From positions 1-64,000 of the forward strand of contig CAYSCW010000003.1 of NCBI GenBank assembly GCA_964429795.1: a DNA stretch of 64,000 nucleotides. Reading direction: 5' to 3'. Under the pieces are notes generated by a model. That model was not told where the DNA came from, ran no database searches, and was given only the letters and a program-made list of their open reading frames with translations. Position 1 is the stretch's first letter; every line of letters starts with the position of its first letter. The position numbers and the translations under genes are program-made. The stretch is from CAYSCW01 sp964429795 (GTDB lineage: Bacteria > Acidobacteriota > Aminicenantia > Aminicenantales > Aminicenantaceae). Positions 51,973 to 62,015 of this stretch are shown here, in pieces.

Positions 51973-54231
51973 ATGAGTTCTCACCAAATATTTATCATCC
52001 CCTTAACAATTATGCTGGCCTTTGTTATCTTCCCGCCACTTGTATCCGGGCAAGAAACCTTCAGTAAAAACCATGGATCAGGAACGGCCGAGGACCCTTA
52101 TCTCGTCCCCAGGACCGAGGCTGAGATCAGCATTGACGCTGTCTTGGACGAAGAGGCCTGGAAAAAGGCGCTCATCCTAGAGCTGAAATATGAGGTGCGG
52201 CCGGGTGAGAATGTGCCGCCGCCTGTGCACACGGAAGTGCTCCTCACTTATGATGAGAAAACCCTCTACGCAGTTTTCCGTTGTTATGACCCCGATCCCT
52301 CAGCCATCAGAGCCCACTTAAGAGATCGAGATACCTTAGGCGGGGACGACTGGATCGCCTTGATCCTTGACACCTTCAATGACGAGCGCCGGAGCTATGA
52401 TTTCATCGTAACCGCCCAAGGAGTACAATTCGACCAGATCGAAACCCAGAGCAGCGAGGACAGCGGCTGGGACACCATCTGGGACTGCGCCAGCAGGATC
52501 ACGGATTGGGGCTATGCCGTGGAAATCGCCATCCCTTTTTCTTCACTGCGGTTCCAGCGCAAGGAAGGAGCGCAGGTTTGGGGCTTCGATGCTGTTCGCC
52601 GTTATCCCCGCGACCACCCCTACCACATCGGGCTCTTCCCCAGAGACCGCAGCAATAACTGTTATCTCTGCCAGGCTGTCAAGATAAAGGGCTTCGAGAG
52701 CGCCAGCCCTGGCCGCAACATAGAGCTCAGCCCCACAGCCACAGCATTCCATTCAGATGAACGAGAGGAATTCCCCCAGGGAGACCTTAAGAAACGGGAC
52801 CAGGAAGCCGAATTAGGCCTTACGGCTCGATGGGGAGTAACGCCAAACCTAACCCTCAATTTCACCGCCAATCCCGACTTCAGCCAGGTCGAGGCCGATG
52901 CCCTGCAGCTTGACATCAACGAACCCTTTGCCCTCTTCTATCCTGAAAGACGGCCTTTTTTCACCGAGGGAGCAGATTTTTTCAATTCCCTGGAAAGTGT
53001 TGTCTACACACGGACGATGCGAGATCCTTCATGGGGTTTTAAGCTGACAGGAAAGGAAGGGGCCAACACCATCGGTGCCTATGCGGTCCGTGACGAGATA
53101 ACAAACCTCATCTTCCCTGGGAGTCAAGGATCAAGTTCCGCTTCCCTGGATAAGTCAAACATATCCTCGGCCTTCCGCTATAAGAGAGACTTCGGCAGCA
53201 GGTATACCGTGGGATTGATGGCCACAGATCGAGAAGGAGACGATTATTACAACAGGGTCTTCGGGTTCGACCTGGACTTTCGATTCACTCGCACCAATCA
53301 AATCCAGCTGCTGGTCCTCGGTTCCAGCACCAGATATCCCGATGAGGTGGTCAGCAGTCACGGCCAGCCAACGGGGACCTTCAACGACAGGCTCATCTCA
53401 TTCGAATACGACCACCATACCAGGACCTTGGGCTGGTGGGCAGACTACGAAGAAGCAGGCCCGCAGTTCCGTGCTGACCTCGGTTATTACCCCCGCGTAG
53501 GATACCGTAATGTCGAAGGCGGTCTGTACTACACCTGGAATGCAAGCCAGGGCCAATGGTGGTCAATGTTCAGAACGGGAAGTGAATTGAATTACTTCGA
53601 AGACCAGGATGGAAAGCTTCTCTATAAAAGCGCCTCTCTCTGGCTCTCTTACAGTGGAACCATGCAATCTTCTCTCTACATTCGGGGCTGGAGAGACCGG
53701 GAGGCCTACAACAGGCGTGAATTCGATCTCACCTACTTCTTGATAGAAGGCAGTTTTTGGCCTACCAGCAACCTCCAGCTCTATGCGCTCACCATATACG
53801 GAGATCAAGTTGACTACGCAAACACACGGTTGGGAAACAGGCTAAGGATTATGCCACAGTTGTCTTACAACCTAGGAAAGCATCTGCGCCTCTCCCTCAA
53901 TCACAACTATGAGCGGATGACCGTCCAGGATGCACACCTGTATACGGCAAACATAAGCCAGTTGTCAGCAATTTACCAGTTCAATGTCCGCACTTTCTTC
54001 CGGGCACTTATTCAATACGTGGATTATGATTACAATCCCAGCAATTACCTCTTCGATATAGACTCACGTAATAAACGCGTCCTCACTCAGTTGTTGTTTT
54101 CCTACAAAATCAATCCCCGTACCGTGCTCTTCATCGGCTACAGCGACAATTATCTTGGCAGTCAGGATTTCGGACTTACCCAGTTCGACAGGACCTTCTT
54201 CGTAAAACTGGGCTATGCCTGGGTGCTGTAA
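51973..54231 (+). CDS. Outer-membrane DUF5916 protein with CBM9-like N-domain
   Basis: The 752-residue protein has a signal peptide (IIPLTIMLAFVIFPPLVSG|Q). A carbohydrate-binding family-9-like domain follows (about 45-235; IDAVLDEEAWKKA, DDWIALILDTFNDERRSYDFI, AIPFSSLRF). The DUF5916 beta-barrel (about 270-752) carries NPDFSQVEAD, then FYPERRPFFTEGADFF, and ends in an aromatic strand, FVKLGYAWVL. Such proteins are abundant in Bacteroidota- and Acidobacteriota-like groups and probably sit in the outer membrane; their transport role is not established. GGAAGGAAA precedes the ATG. It follows the ECF/anti-sigma pair by 178 bases and may be a target. Confidence 0.88.
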   Translation: MSSHQIFIIPLTIMLAFVIFPPLVSGQETFSKNHGSGTAEDPYLVPRTEAEISIDAVLDEEAWKKALILELKYEVRPGENVPPPVHTEVLLTYDEKTLYAVFRCYDPDPSAIRAHLRDRDTLGGDDWIALILDTFNDERRSYDFIVTAQGVQFDQIETQSSEDSGWDTIWDCASRITDWGYAVEIAIPFSSLRFQRKEGAQVWGFDAVRRYPRDHPYHIGLFPRDRSNNCYLCQAVKIKGFESASPGRNIELSPTATAFHSDEREEFPQGDLKKRDQEAELGLTARWGVTPNLTLNFTANPDFSQVEADALQLDINEPFALFYPERRPFFTEGADFFNSLESVVYTRTMRDPSWGFKLTGKEGANTIGAYAVRDEITNLIFPGSQGSSSASLDKSNISSAFRYKRDFGSRYTVGLMATDREGDDYYNRVFGFDLDFRFTRTNQIQLLVLGSSTRYPDEVVSSHGQPTGTFNDRLISFEYDHHTRTLGWWADYEEAGPQFRADLGYYPRVGYRNVEGGLYYTWNASQGQWWSMFRTGSELNYFEDQDGKLLYKSASLWLSYSGTMQSSLYIRGWRDREAYNRREFDLTYFLIEGSFWPTSNLQLYALTIYGDQVDYANTRLGNRLRIMPQLSYNLGKHLRLSLNHNYERMTVQDAHLYTANISQLSAIYQFNVRTFFRALIQYVDYDYNPSNYLFDIDSRNKRVLTQLLFSYKINPRTVLFIGYSDNYLGSQDFGLTQFDRTFFVKLGYAWVL

Positions 54232-54307
54232 GTAAAAGCCCATTTACTGTGTCCCACATTTAATTACACTGGGATTATGAGAACATGAAACCTCATCTGC
54301 ATTCCCC

Positions 54308-55825
54308 CTATTTCCGGAAGTCAACCTTATCTTCGTTGGCTATATTCAGAATGGCCACAAAAAAGAGCTGAGCCAGGTCCTCCAGAATCTCCGGCGTTAT
54401 GGTGTCGATATCATCTTTGGTGATGTGGTAATAAGATGGAGCACCGTAAACACTGAAGGATAGGGTGGGCACGCCCTTCCACATGAAGCGGGCCGCATCG
54501 AGCCTGGGACGGGCGATGTTTGCAAAATAGCGAGGGCTGACCATCCGATGAATGTATTTATCGTTAGCCTCCCGGATAAACTCCCAGAATTCAGGATAAT
54601 TCTTTGCAGCCAGGGCTCCGACTTTATCCCCACAGCCTACCCCATCCAGGTTGATAAAGGCAACGGTCTTCTCCAGAGGTACAATCGGGTGCTCCAGATA
54701 ATACTCCGATCCTGCCACTGCCTGTTCCTCTGCTCCGAAGAGAAGAAACAGCACAGAGCGGCGTGGCTTTTCAAGGAATTTGGCCAAAGCCTCAGCCACT
54801 CCCAGCACAACCGCCACACCAGAGGCGTTGTCGTTTGCTCCGGGCATCATTTCATAGCAATATCCAAGGTGATCGAGATGGGCACCGATGACGACCGCTT
54901 CTCCCTTAAGCTGGGGATCAGAACCATCCAGAATACCGATCACATTGTAGGCCGTGCCATCGGGATGATGCTCGGTGACATTTTTTATGGTGAAGATCTT
55001 CCCTGTAGCAAAGGATTGCGGCTGGAGAGTCTTGCTGATTCTCTCCACCACTTCGCTGTGTTTGCGTCCTGTACCCAGGAAGATATCGGAAACGACCGAC
55101 TCTCCCACATGGGAATAGATGAAGCCTTCGCTGTAGGCATTGTTGGGATTGCCGATCGGTCCATAGTTGTAGAGCATTCCTCTGGCACCCTGGGCCACAG
55201 CATTCTCCAGTTTATACTGATGGAAGGAATAGGGCCTCCATTTCTTGAAGAGTTCCGCATCCTTGTCAGGAGAGACAGGAACCTCTCTTTCCATGAGAAC
55301 GATCTTCCCCTTAACATCCACGCCCTTATATTCATCATATTCAAGCTCTGGAGCGGTGATGCCATAGCCCACGTAGATCACCTCTGCAGTCACCTCTCCC
55401 GAACCTGAAGTGGAGCCAGGAATGAATTCATCCTCATACCGGTAATACTTTTTTAAAACAGCTCCTTGGAAGGGAATATTCATGCAGACCTCACAGCCTT
55501 TAAATACAAGAGTATAAGGATTGGAGAATGCCTGAAGGCATGAGTTCCCCTCCCCGGCCGGAGAAATCCCCCACTCCTCAAAGAGAGAGGCTGCCCACCG
55601 GGCACAGGCATTGTATCCTTCGGTCCCAGTGAGTCGCCCTCCATATTTTTCAGAGGCCATCTCCTTCACATAATCGAAGAGCTTATGGCTGGAGATAGAG
55701 TGAAAGGCTTCGAGTAACCTTTCTTCATACGTCTTCTCTTTGTTCGGCTCCTGGGCCGCAACTATGGAGGAGAAAAAGATAAAAACAAAGATAAAAACCC
55801 AGGAACAATATTTTTTTATCTTCAT
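54308..55825 (-). CDS. Secreted M28 family zinc aminopeptidase
   Basis: The 505-residue protein has a signal peptide (CSWVFIFVFIFFSSIVAAQ), a PA-domain insert (about 130-260) and the M28 catalytic domain. Zinc ligands appear as His316 (GAHLDHLG), Asp332 (GANDNASG), Glu366-Glu367 (FGAEEQ, catalytic and ligand), Asp394 (INLDGVG) and His467 (SYYHIT). All key residues are present, so it should be active outside the cytoplasm, removing N-terminal residues from peptides. AGGAGGTGG precedes the ATG. It is convergent with the DUF5916 gene. Confidence 0.93.
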   Translation of the reverse strand: MKIKKYCSWVFIFVFIFFSSIVAAQEPNKEKTYEERLLEAFHSISSHKLFDYVKEMASEKYGGRLTGTEGYNACARWAASLFEEWGISPAGEGNSCLQAFSNPYTLVFKGCEVCMNIPFQGAVLKKYYRYEDEFIPGSTSGSGEVTAEVIYVGYGITAPELEYDEYKGVDVKGKIVLMEREVPVSPDKDAELFKKWRPYSFHQYKLENAVAQGARGMLYNYGPIGNPNNAYSEGFIYSHVGESVVSDIFLGTGRKHSEVVERISKTLQPQSFATGKIFTIKNVTEHHPDGTAYNVIGILDGSDPQLKGEAVVIGAHLDHLGYCYEMMPGANDNASGVAVVLGVAEALAKFLEKPRRSVLFLLFGAEEQAVAGSEYYLEHPIVPLEKTVAFINLDGVGCGDKVGALAAKNYPEFWEFIREANDKYIHRMVSPRYFANIARPRLDAARFMWKGVPTLSFSVYGAPSYYHITKDDIDTITPEILEDLAQLFFVAILNIANEDKVDFRK

Positions 55826-56218
55826 TTGCCACCTCCTGTTCTTTTCCCTTTTTTATGTTAAGATAAAGACACAAAAAGTAAAGAGAATTTTGAAAATCTT
55901 GGACTATTGCCAAGTGTAATCCGGAAAAGGCTGAGAAATCCGGACTCTAAATGACCTTGAACACTGAGATGAGGGACAGCAAAGCAAAAGAACCGCAGGA
56001 ATAATCTCGATTATTTTTTGAATCTTGATTATCATCACCATTCTCCATAAAATCTTGCTTACTTTTATCAGAATATTCAATTTTGTCCTATTGTTTCATA
56101 CGATGAATTTTAGGGCGGCTTAAGAGGCCGCTTGAGGTGGTTCTGCGTTGATTTGCCACCACAATTTTGGTATTTTGATGAAGCTGTATTTTTATAAATT
56201 TTTCTGAAGGAGGAGACC
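55826..56218. other. Intergenic stretch with two short hairpins
   Basis: No gene is visible in these 393 bases. GCGGC (56115-56119) pairs with GCCGC (56127-56131), and GGTGG near 56136 pairs with CCACC near 56156. Both lie in the region expected to be the leader of the cyclophilin gene. No recognised riboswitch. Confidence 0.5.
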
Positions 56219-56812
56219 ATGAAAAAATTTATTTTCTCATTTCTGATTCTCTTATTCTGTATCTTCACCACTTCTCCTGCCCCCGCACAGCAGCCTAATC
56301 CGAAGGTGATCATGCAAACCAGCATGGGTGACATAACCATCGAGCTCTACCCCGACAAGGCTCCCATCACTGTCCAGAATTTCCTCTCCTATGTGGACGA
56401 GAATTTTTATAGCGGAACTATCTTCCACAGGGTCATCATGAATTTCATGATCCAAGGCGGAGGATACACGGCTGATTTCACTGAAAAAGAGACAAAACCG
56501 CCCATAAAAAACGAAGCCTCAAACGGCTTGAAGAACGAAAGAGGCACCATCGCCATGGCCCGCACACCGGAGATTGACAGCGCCACCAGCCAGTTCTTCA
56601 TCAACCATGTGGACAATCCTTACCTTGATCACAAGAACAGCACGCCAGAAGGATACGGGTATGCTGTCTTTGGAAGAGTCATCGACGGAATGGACATAGT
56701 CGATGCTATCGCCAATGTGAAGACCATGACCAAGCACAGCATGCAGGATGTTCCTCGAGAAACCATCACCATCATCTCCATCCGCCGCGTCGAAGGGAAT
56801 ACGTCTCTCTAG
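56219..56812 (+). CDS. Exported peptidyl-prolyl cis-trans isomerase (cyclophilin)
   Basis: The 197-residue protein has a signal peptide (FIFSFLILLFCIFTTSPAPAQ) and a complete cyclophilin domain (about 30-190). It reads QTSMGDITIELYPDKAPITV, then GTIFHRVIMNFMIQGG with the catalytic Arg, TIAMARTPEIDSATSQFFIN and YAVFGRVIDGMDIVD. It would speed proline isomerisation of exported proteins in the periplasm. AAGGAGGAG lies 5 bases before the ATG. Confidence 0.93.
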   Translation: MKKFIFSFLILLFCIFTTSPAPAQQPNPKVIMQTSMGDITIELYPDKAPITVQNFLSYVDENFYSGTIFHRVIMNFMIQGGGYTADFTEKETKPPIKNEASNGLKNERGTIAMARTPEIDSATSQFFINHVDNPYLDHKNSTPEGYGYAVFGRVIDGMDIVDAIANVKTMTKHSMQDVPRETITIISIRRVEGNTSL

Positions 56813-56851
56813 AAGAACTTCTCAAGAAAGCTCTCTTCACTCTTGAGAGTA

Positions 56852-57052
56852 ATGGTTGACTGGATATTTGCCTTCTTCCACCTCTTTCTCCTTATCGCCC
56901 TCGTGGCTTATGCCTTTTTTTCTCTCATTCAAGGGAACACATTAAGGTTTGTCTTCATCATCATTCTTCTCGCCGGCTATTACTTCCTCGTTCTTCATAA
57001 GCCTGTCAAAAAAGAAATCGAAAGAAAACGGAAGGCTAAATCTAAAGGATAA
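56852..57052 (+). CDS. Small two-helix membrane protein
   Basis: The 66-residue product has two membrane helices (IFAFFHLFLLIALVAYAFF and FVFIIILLAGYYFLVL) and a strongly basic tail (KKEIERKRKAKSKG). Start ATG at 56852 follows GAGAGTA; a TTG three codons earlier is possible. It lies 40 bases after the cyclophilin gene and 8 bases before the DUF3800 gene, so it is likely in one transcript with both. Function unknown. Confidence 0.65.
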   Translation: MVDWIFAFFHLFLLIALVAYAFFSLIQGNTLRFVFIIILLAGYYFLVLHKPVKKEIERKRKAKSKG

Positions 57053-57060
57053 CTCTCCTG

Positions 57061-57948
57061 ATGCCTGTCTTCTTTGCTTTCTCCGATGAGTCTGGAAAAT
57101 ACAAAAAGGAGAGAAGCGAAAAATTCATCTCCAAGAATCCCTATTACTGCCGGGCCACCGTCATCGTGGAGGCAGGGGAATGGACAAGACTCCAGGAGGA
57201 TTTTGCCTTACTCAAAAAAGACCTGCTGAGCATGGACTCAGGACAGGATATCAAGTGGTCTTATATCTGGTCTCTCTACAAGCATTTCCAGAAGGGAGAA
57301 ACAATCCCCTCTAATAAACCCTATTTCTCTTTGCGTCGCCATTCCCTCGATACACTCGTCGAATTCATCAGGCAAACGCTTCAGCTCTTCTCTGCGTGCG
57401 AGAACAGCCGCCTGTTGTTTACCGTAACCTTCAATCAGAGGAAAAGAACAAATCCGGTGGAAACAGAAGAGATCATACAACAGCATTTGAAGCATGCCCT
57501 GGATAAAGTTGAGAATGAGATGAGAAAAATAGAGAGAAGCCTGTGCATCTTCTTCTTCAGCCCGGAAGAACCCCGGGTGGAGAAATACCTGAAAAAAGCA
57601 TTTCTCAAAATCGCTGGCAAAAATTTCAGCCTCCAATATCCTCACCTGAAAGACAGCATCAACTACGAGCTCTCCTCTCAAAGCTTTGGAGGCCAACTGG
57701 CAGATTACTGCGCCGGAGTTTTTAACGGCTGTCTCCGGCTCTACCCTCAGAGCATCGATCTTTTCCGCCATCAGCTCTGGCCGAAAATAATTAAAGACAA
57801 GAATCAAGTGCTTGGGCAGGGGATAAAAGAAATCCCTGCAAACGCCAAAAACAGGACCTACCTGCGAAACGTCCTGGAAGAGATATTTGCCACAGAAATG
57901 AAGGACTATCAGGTGAGTCTGGAGGAAAGACTGCACGGAAAAAAATAA
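57061..57948 (+). CDS. DUF3800 domain protein
   Basis: The 295-residue protein has the DUF3800 start (FFAFSDESGKY, Asp-Glu motif) and the family C-terminal acidic site (SFGGQLADYCAGVFNG). The fold is RNase H-like, and the acidic residues suggest metal-dependent nuclease activity that has not been shown for most members. In other genomes DUF3800 genes are often mobile or defence-associated. Here it sits between envelope genes, 15 bases before the CocE/NonD hydrolase gene. Confidence 0.82.
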   Translation: MPVFFAFSDESGKYKKERSEKFISKNPYYCRATVIVEAGEWTRLQEDFALLKKDLLSMDSGQDIKWSYIWSLYKHFQKGETIPSNKPYFSLRRHSLDTLVEFIRQTLQLFSACENSRLLFTVTFNQRKRTNPVETEEIIQQHLKHALDKVENEMRKIERSLCIFFFSPEEPRVEKYLKKAFLKIAGKNFSLQYPHLKDSINYELSSQSFGGQLADYCAGVFNGCLRLYPQSIDLFRHQLWPKIIKDKNQVLGQGIKEIPANAKNRTYLRNVLEEIFATEMKDYQVSLEERLHGKK

Positions 57949-57963
57949 AACAAGGAGGAACTC

Positions 57964-60462
57964 ATGAATCCAGGAAAAAAATTCAAAAATATTCTCATCA
58001 TTTTGGCCCTTCTTTCCCTGTCTGGACTTTCCCTCTCTTGGAACCTTCCTCAAGCGCAGCCAGAAAAAGCAGAGACAAAGAAGAGCGAAGCTGCTCCTGC
58101 CTCCCTTTCAGGCTTCAGCGATGAGGGAATCTTTCATATTTACGTAAATGAAGATCCCATAGTTAAAATTCATTTCACATGGGAAATGGACGGAAAATTT
58201 TCAAACACCTCCACCTTGACCATGGCTGGCCAGTCTGTCACCACGGAAGTGGAAATAGAGACAGATAAAGATGGAAGGTGGACAAAAATCATCCAAAAAT
58301 CCCCGCAAGGGCTTATGGAATTTATCCGAAAAGGAAGCAGCGTGACCAGGACTTTCAAGGAAAAAACCATGACCATAGAACTCAAGGACGGAGCAGTCCT
58401 TTTTGAAAACTTTTCTCCAGCCCTCATCAGTCAGTCGGTTAGAGCTTATGAAAGGGATAAGGGAGGAAAACAAACGCTTCCTCTCTTCATCATACCAGGA
58501 GCCATGGAGGAAGCCTCGCTCGAATGGAAAGAGGAGGTGGAGCGGAGTATCGGTGGAAAGGACTTGCAATTCCAAAAGTACCTTTACGGGCTTCCCGGTG
58601 TCGACATCACTCTGTGGGTTGACGAGAAAGGCAAACTGTACTTTGCCGATGTCCCCGCCCAAAAAGCGGCCTATGTGAGGGAAGGGTATGAAATCCTCCT
58701 CCAAAAGCCTGTCACAGATCCCCTCCTCTCCAAGCCGGAACACAAAATTGTTGAAGATCGCAACGTAGGGATTCCAATGCGCGACGGCATCAAGTTAGCC
58801 ACCGATATTTATCGACCCCAAGCCGAAGGGAAATTTCCAGTTATCCTGACGCGTACTCCGTATAAAAAAGAGATGGGGGAACTCCAGGCCCGCTATTACG
58901 CCCGACGCGGTTATGTTTTTGCTGTCCAGGACTGCCGGGGACGCTTCTCCTCGCCCGGTACCTGGGAGCCATTTGTGAATGAACCTCAGGACGGACATGA
59001 CTCCATCGAATGGTTGGCATCCCAGCCCTGGTCGAACGGAAAAGTGGGCATGATCGGAGGATCCTACGTGGGCTGGGTCCAGTGGTGGGCAGCCAGAGAA
59101 CACCCCCCTCATCTCGTGACCATCATCCCCAATGTTTCTCCGCCAGATCCTTTCTACAACATCCCCTATGAATACGGTGTTTTCTTTATCCTGGGAGCAA
59201 TCTGGTGGGCAGATGTGCTGGAGACCGAAGCCACGGCTGACCTTTCGGGAGTGGCAATGATCAGCATCGGCGAGAAGAAATACTGGAAGCTCCTGACCTC
59301 GCTGCCCGTTATCGAGCTGGATAAGAAAGTTTTGGGAAGAAAGAATCCCTACTGGAGAAACTGGATCGAGCATCCCACCAACGACGGATACTGGGAACGA
59401 GCCAGCTTCCTCGATTATCTGGAGGAAGTTCGTATTCCTGTCTTCCACCAATCAGGCTGGTTTGACGGTGACGGTATCGGCTCCAAGCTCAACTATGCCA
59501 GGATGAAATCCCACGGTCATCCTTACCAGAAGCTCATCCTTGGACCCTGGGGTCATACTGATACTGCCATGAGGCGTCTGGGAGATCTGGACTTCGGACC
59601 TCAAGCCATCGTGGACCTGCAGAGGGATTATCTGCGCTGGTTCGACTACTGGCTGAAGGGAATCGACAACGGGATCGTCGAAGAACCCCTGGTGAATATT
59701 TTTGTCATGGGCACCAACAAATGGCTCCACGACCGTGTCTACCCCCTCTCCTACACCCAATTCCAAAAATGGCACCTTCACAGCCTGGGCCAGGCCAACA
59801 CGTCCAAAGGGGATGGCAAGCTTAGCCTTTCTTCTCCGGAGAAAGATTCGCCTCCTGATTCTTATGTTTATGATCCAGGAGACCCGACTCCCAGCCCCAC
59901 ATATTATGAGGAAGCAGAGGAGGAGGAAAAGAAAGTCAAATCTTTAGAGGAAAAAAAGAAAGAAGCAGAAGAATACCACGAAAAAATCACCCAGAGCCGC
60001 TCCGATATTCTCGTCTATCAGACAGGGCCCCTGGAAAAATCCTTGACTTTCGCTGGCCCCATCTCGGCTAAACTCTACGCATCCAGCTCAGCCAAGGATA
60101 CCGACTGGTTCATGCGCCTGGTCTGGGTGACGGAAAAAGGAAAAACATACACTCTGGCTGAAGGAAAAATCCGTGCCCGCTTTCGTGAATCAATGAAGAA
60201 GCCTGTGTTTCTCACGCCCGGCAAGATTTATGAATACACTCTGGACCTCTGGCAAACAGGAATCACCGTTCCTGCTGGAGATATCCTGCGAGTGGAGGTC
60301 GCCTCGGCCTCTTTCCCTCTCTTCTCCAGAAACCTAAACACAGGCGGGCACAATGAAAAGGAGACACAGTTTGTGAAAGCAGAACAAAAAATCTTTCACA
60401 GCGAAAAATATCCGTCCCACATATTGCTTCCCGTAATCCCGGAGGATAAATTAAAAGATTGA
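57964..60462 (+). CDS. CocE/NonD family secreted hydrolase
   Basis: The 832-residue protein has an N-terminal signal (ILIILALLSLSGLSLSW), a family-specific N-domain of about 230 residues, an alpha/beta-hydrolase core with Ser367 in GGSYVGWVQW, and a C-terminal X-Pro dipeptidyl-peptidase C domain with jelly-roll strands. Core entry is RDGIKLATDIYRP, and the histidine is in GPWGHTD. A charged coiled insert (EEAEEEEKKVKSLEEKKKEA) separates core and C-domain. Family members act on acyl esters or peptides; the substrate is unknown. AAGGAGGAA precedes the ATG. Confidence 0.9.
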   Translation: MNPGKKFKNILIILALLSLSGLSLSWNLPQAQPEKAETKKSEAAPASLSGFSDEGIFHIYVNEDPIVKIHFTWEMDGKFSNTSTLTMAGQSVTTEVEIETDKDGRWTKIIQKSPQGLMEFIRKGSSVTRTFKEKTMTIELKDGAVLFENFSPALISQSVRAYERDKGGKQTLPLFIIPGAMEEASLEWKEEVERSIGGKDLQFQKYLYGLPGVDITLWVDEKGKLYFADVPAQKAAYVREGYEILLQKPVTDPLLSKPEHKIVEDRNVGIPMRDGIKLATDIYRPQAEGKFPVILTRTPYKKEMGELQARYYARRGYVFAVQDCRGRFSSPGTWEPFVNEPQDGHDSIEWLASQPWSNGKVGMIGGSYVGWVQWWAAREHPPHLVTIIPNVSPPDPFYNIPYEYGVFFILGAIWWADVLETEATADLSGVAMISIGEKKYWKLLTSLPVIELDKKVLGRKNPYWRNWIEHPTNDGYWERASFLDYLEEVRIPVFHQSGWFDGDGIGSKLNYARMKSHGHPYQKLILGPWGHTDTAMRRLGDLDFGPQAIVDLQRDYLRWFDYWLKGIDNGIVEEPLVNIFVMGTNKWLHDRVYPLSYTQFQKWHLHSLGQANTSKGDGKLSLSSPEKDSPPDSYVYDPGDPTPSPTYYEEAEEEEKKVKSLEEKKKEAEEYHEKITQSRSDILVYQTGPLEKSLTFAGPISAKLYASSSAKDTDWFMRLVWVTEKGKTYTLAEGKIRARFRESMKKPVFLTPGKIYEYTLDLWQTGITVPAGDILRVEVASASFPLFSRNLNTGGHNEKETQFVKAEQKIFHSEKYPSHILLPVIPEDKLKD

Positions 60463-60634
60463 TATGGCTTTCGATTTCTTGTAGTCTGTATTCCTTCGGA
60501 TCCAGAAGAAGAGAAACTGCTTTCATGAGGAACAGAACAGCATTTTAAGAAATGCCTCATCCATTCTTATCACCGTACAGTAAATGCTTTCCAACTTCTT
60601 TTTTTATCCTTATAATCGCTTTCTCTGATAATAC

Positions 60635-60655
60635 TTCAGGGCAATCCACCCTGAA
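60635..60655 (+). repeat. Hairpin in the leader of the M23 peptidase gene
   Basis: TTCAGGG-CAATCCA-CCCTGAA is a perfect 7-bp stem with a 7-base loop, about 47 bases before the M23 gene start. TATAAT at 60611-60616 may be the promoter -10 box, so the hairpin would lie near the transcript 5' end. Confidence 0.4.
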
Positions 60656-60701
60656 AGAAAATCTTTCCACTCACAAGCTGATAACAGCCTGATAATTAAA
60701 G

Positions 60702-62015
60702 ATGAAGAAAATCAGTATCAGGGTTTTAAAGAGAAAAAAGGAGAGCAATCGTCTGTTTCTAATCTTTTTCATCTTCTTCCTCTTTTTGCTTTTCCTTTTC
60801 CTCAGTTTTATCCGGAAAAAAGAGGCTCCTCAAGAGGAAAAAAAGGAGAAGACTGAAATCAGCATTCCTGACCCTCCTCTTCCCCCACCTTTGAGAGAAG
60901 ACAAAATCATCGTAAAAACAGGCGTGACGCTCACCGATATTCTGAGCCCCTACAATTTTCCTCCTCTCGAGATCCACAAACTGAGAGAAGAGGTTAAGCC
61001 TATCTATGATCTGGCCAAAATAAAGGCAGGCCATGAACTCAGAGTTTTTTCCGACCCCGATGAAAATGTGGTTTCCCTTGAATACGACATGGATGGAGAC
61101 AGTTATATTCACGTTCAAAAAACGGAGGGAGGATACCAGGCAGAGATGAGAAAAATCCCCTATGAGATTCTAGTCAGGATGATCTGGGGAGCTATCGGGG
61201 ACAACCTTATTTCTGCGGTGGCCCGGCAAGATGAAACAGACTTTCTGGCTCTTTCTCTGGCAGAGATATTTGCCTGGGATATTGATTTCTACACAGACCT
61301 CCGAGAGGGGGACATATTCAAAATCATCTTCGAAAAAAGATATCTCGGGGAAAAACTGGTCGGTTATGGAAACATCCTGGCAGCAGAGTTTACCAATCAA
61401 GGGAAGATCTTCCAGGCATTCCGCTACACCTACCCGGATGATGGGGATACGGATTACTTCGATCTGGAAGGAAATTCGCTGAGAAAGGAGTTTCTGAAAT
61501 CTCCCATAAAATTTGCTCGCATCACCTCCCGCTTCAGCTTGAACAGGCTTCATCCTATCCGCAAGGTTTATCGCCCCCATTACGGTGTTGATTATGCGGC
61601 TCGGGTAGGAACCCCGGTTCAGGCAACAGCCGACGGTACGGTGACATCTGTAGGATGGAATGGCGCATCAGGCCGGATGATTCGAATCCGCCATAAGAAT
61701 GCCTACGAAACCATGTACCTCCATCTGAGAAACTATGCCAAAGGGATAAGGAAAGGGGCCAAGGTCGAGGGAGGACAGGTGATCGGTTATGTGGGCTCAT
61801 CGGGCGAATCAACGGGTCCCCATCTGGACTACAGGATCAAATACAGAGGAAGCTACATCAATCCCCTTGGCTGGAGATTTAAACCGGTAAAGCCTTTGAG
61901 AGAAGAATTTTCAGAAGATTTTAAGAAGGAGACGAAAGCTTACTACTCTCTTCTTGACGCTCCCCTGGTTCTTTTTTCAAAATGTTCTTCTTTTCCTTTA
62001 TATCTTTCAGATTAG
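60702..62015 (+). CDS. M23 family membrane-anchored peptidase
   Basis: The 437-residue protein has one N-terminal membrane helix (LIFFIFFLFLLFLFLSFI), a lysine-rich linker, a LysM/OapA-like domain (about 68-145) and an M23 zinc-peptidase domain (about 265-400). The HxxxD motif is PHYGVDYAA. The usual HxH box reads GPHLDYRI, with Asp in place of the second His. It probably cuts peptidoglycan cross-links or serves as an activator of such enzymes. No ribosome-binding site is evident before the ATG. The last 18 residues overlap a decayed gene on the other strand and may be a run-on. Confidence 0.87.
   Translation: MKKISIRVLKRKKESNRLFLIFFIFFLFLLFLFLSFIRKKEAPQEEKKEKTEISIPDPPLPPPLREDKIIVKTGVTLTDILSPYNFPPLEIHKLREEVKPIYDLAKIKAGHELRVFSDPDENVVSLEYDMDGDSYIHVQKTEGGYQAEMRKIPYEILVRMIWGAIGDNLISAVARQDETDFLALSLAEIFAWDIDFYTDLREGDIFKIIFEKRYLGEKLVGYGNILAAEFTNQGKIFQAFRYTYPDDGDTDYFDLEGNSLRKEFLKSPIKFARITSRFSLNRLHPIRKVYRPHYGVDYAARVGTPVQATADGTVTSVGWNGASGRMIRIRHKNAYETMYLHLRNYAKGIRKGAKVEGGQVIGYVGSSGESTGPHLDYRIKYRGSYINPLGWRFKPVKPLREEFSEDFKKETKAYYSLLDAPLVLFSKCSSFPLYLSD

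Noticed and set aside
54548..55408. 286-codon open frame on the plus strand
   Set aside because: It lies wholly antisense to the well-supported M28 peptidase, whose zinc ligands are all present. No recognised motif.
57238..58053. 271-codon open frame on the minus strand
   Set aside because: Antisense to the DUF3800 gene, no domain or ribosome-binding site; a shadow of codon bias.
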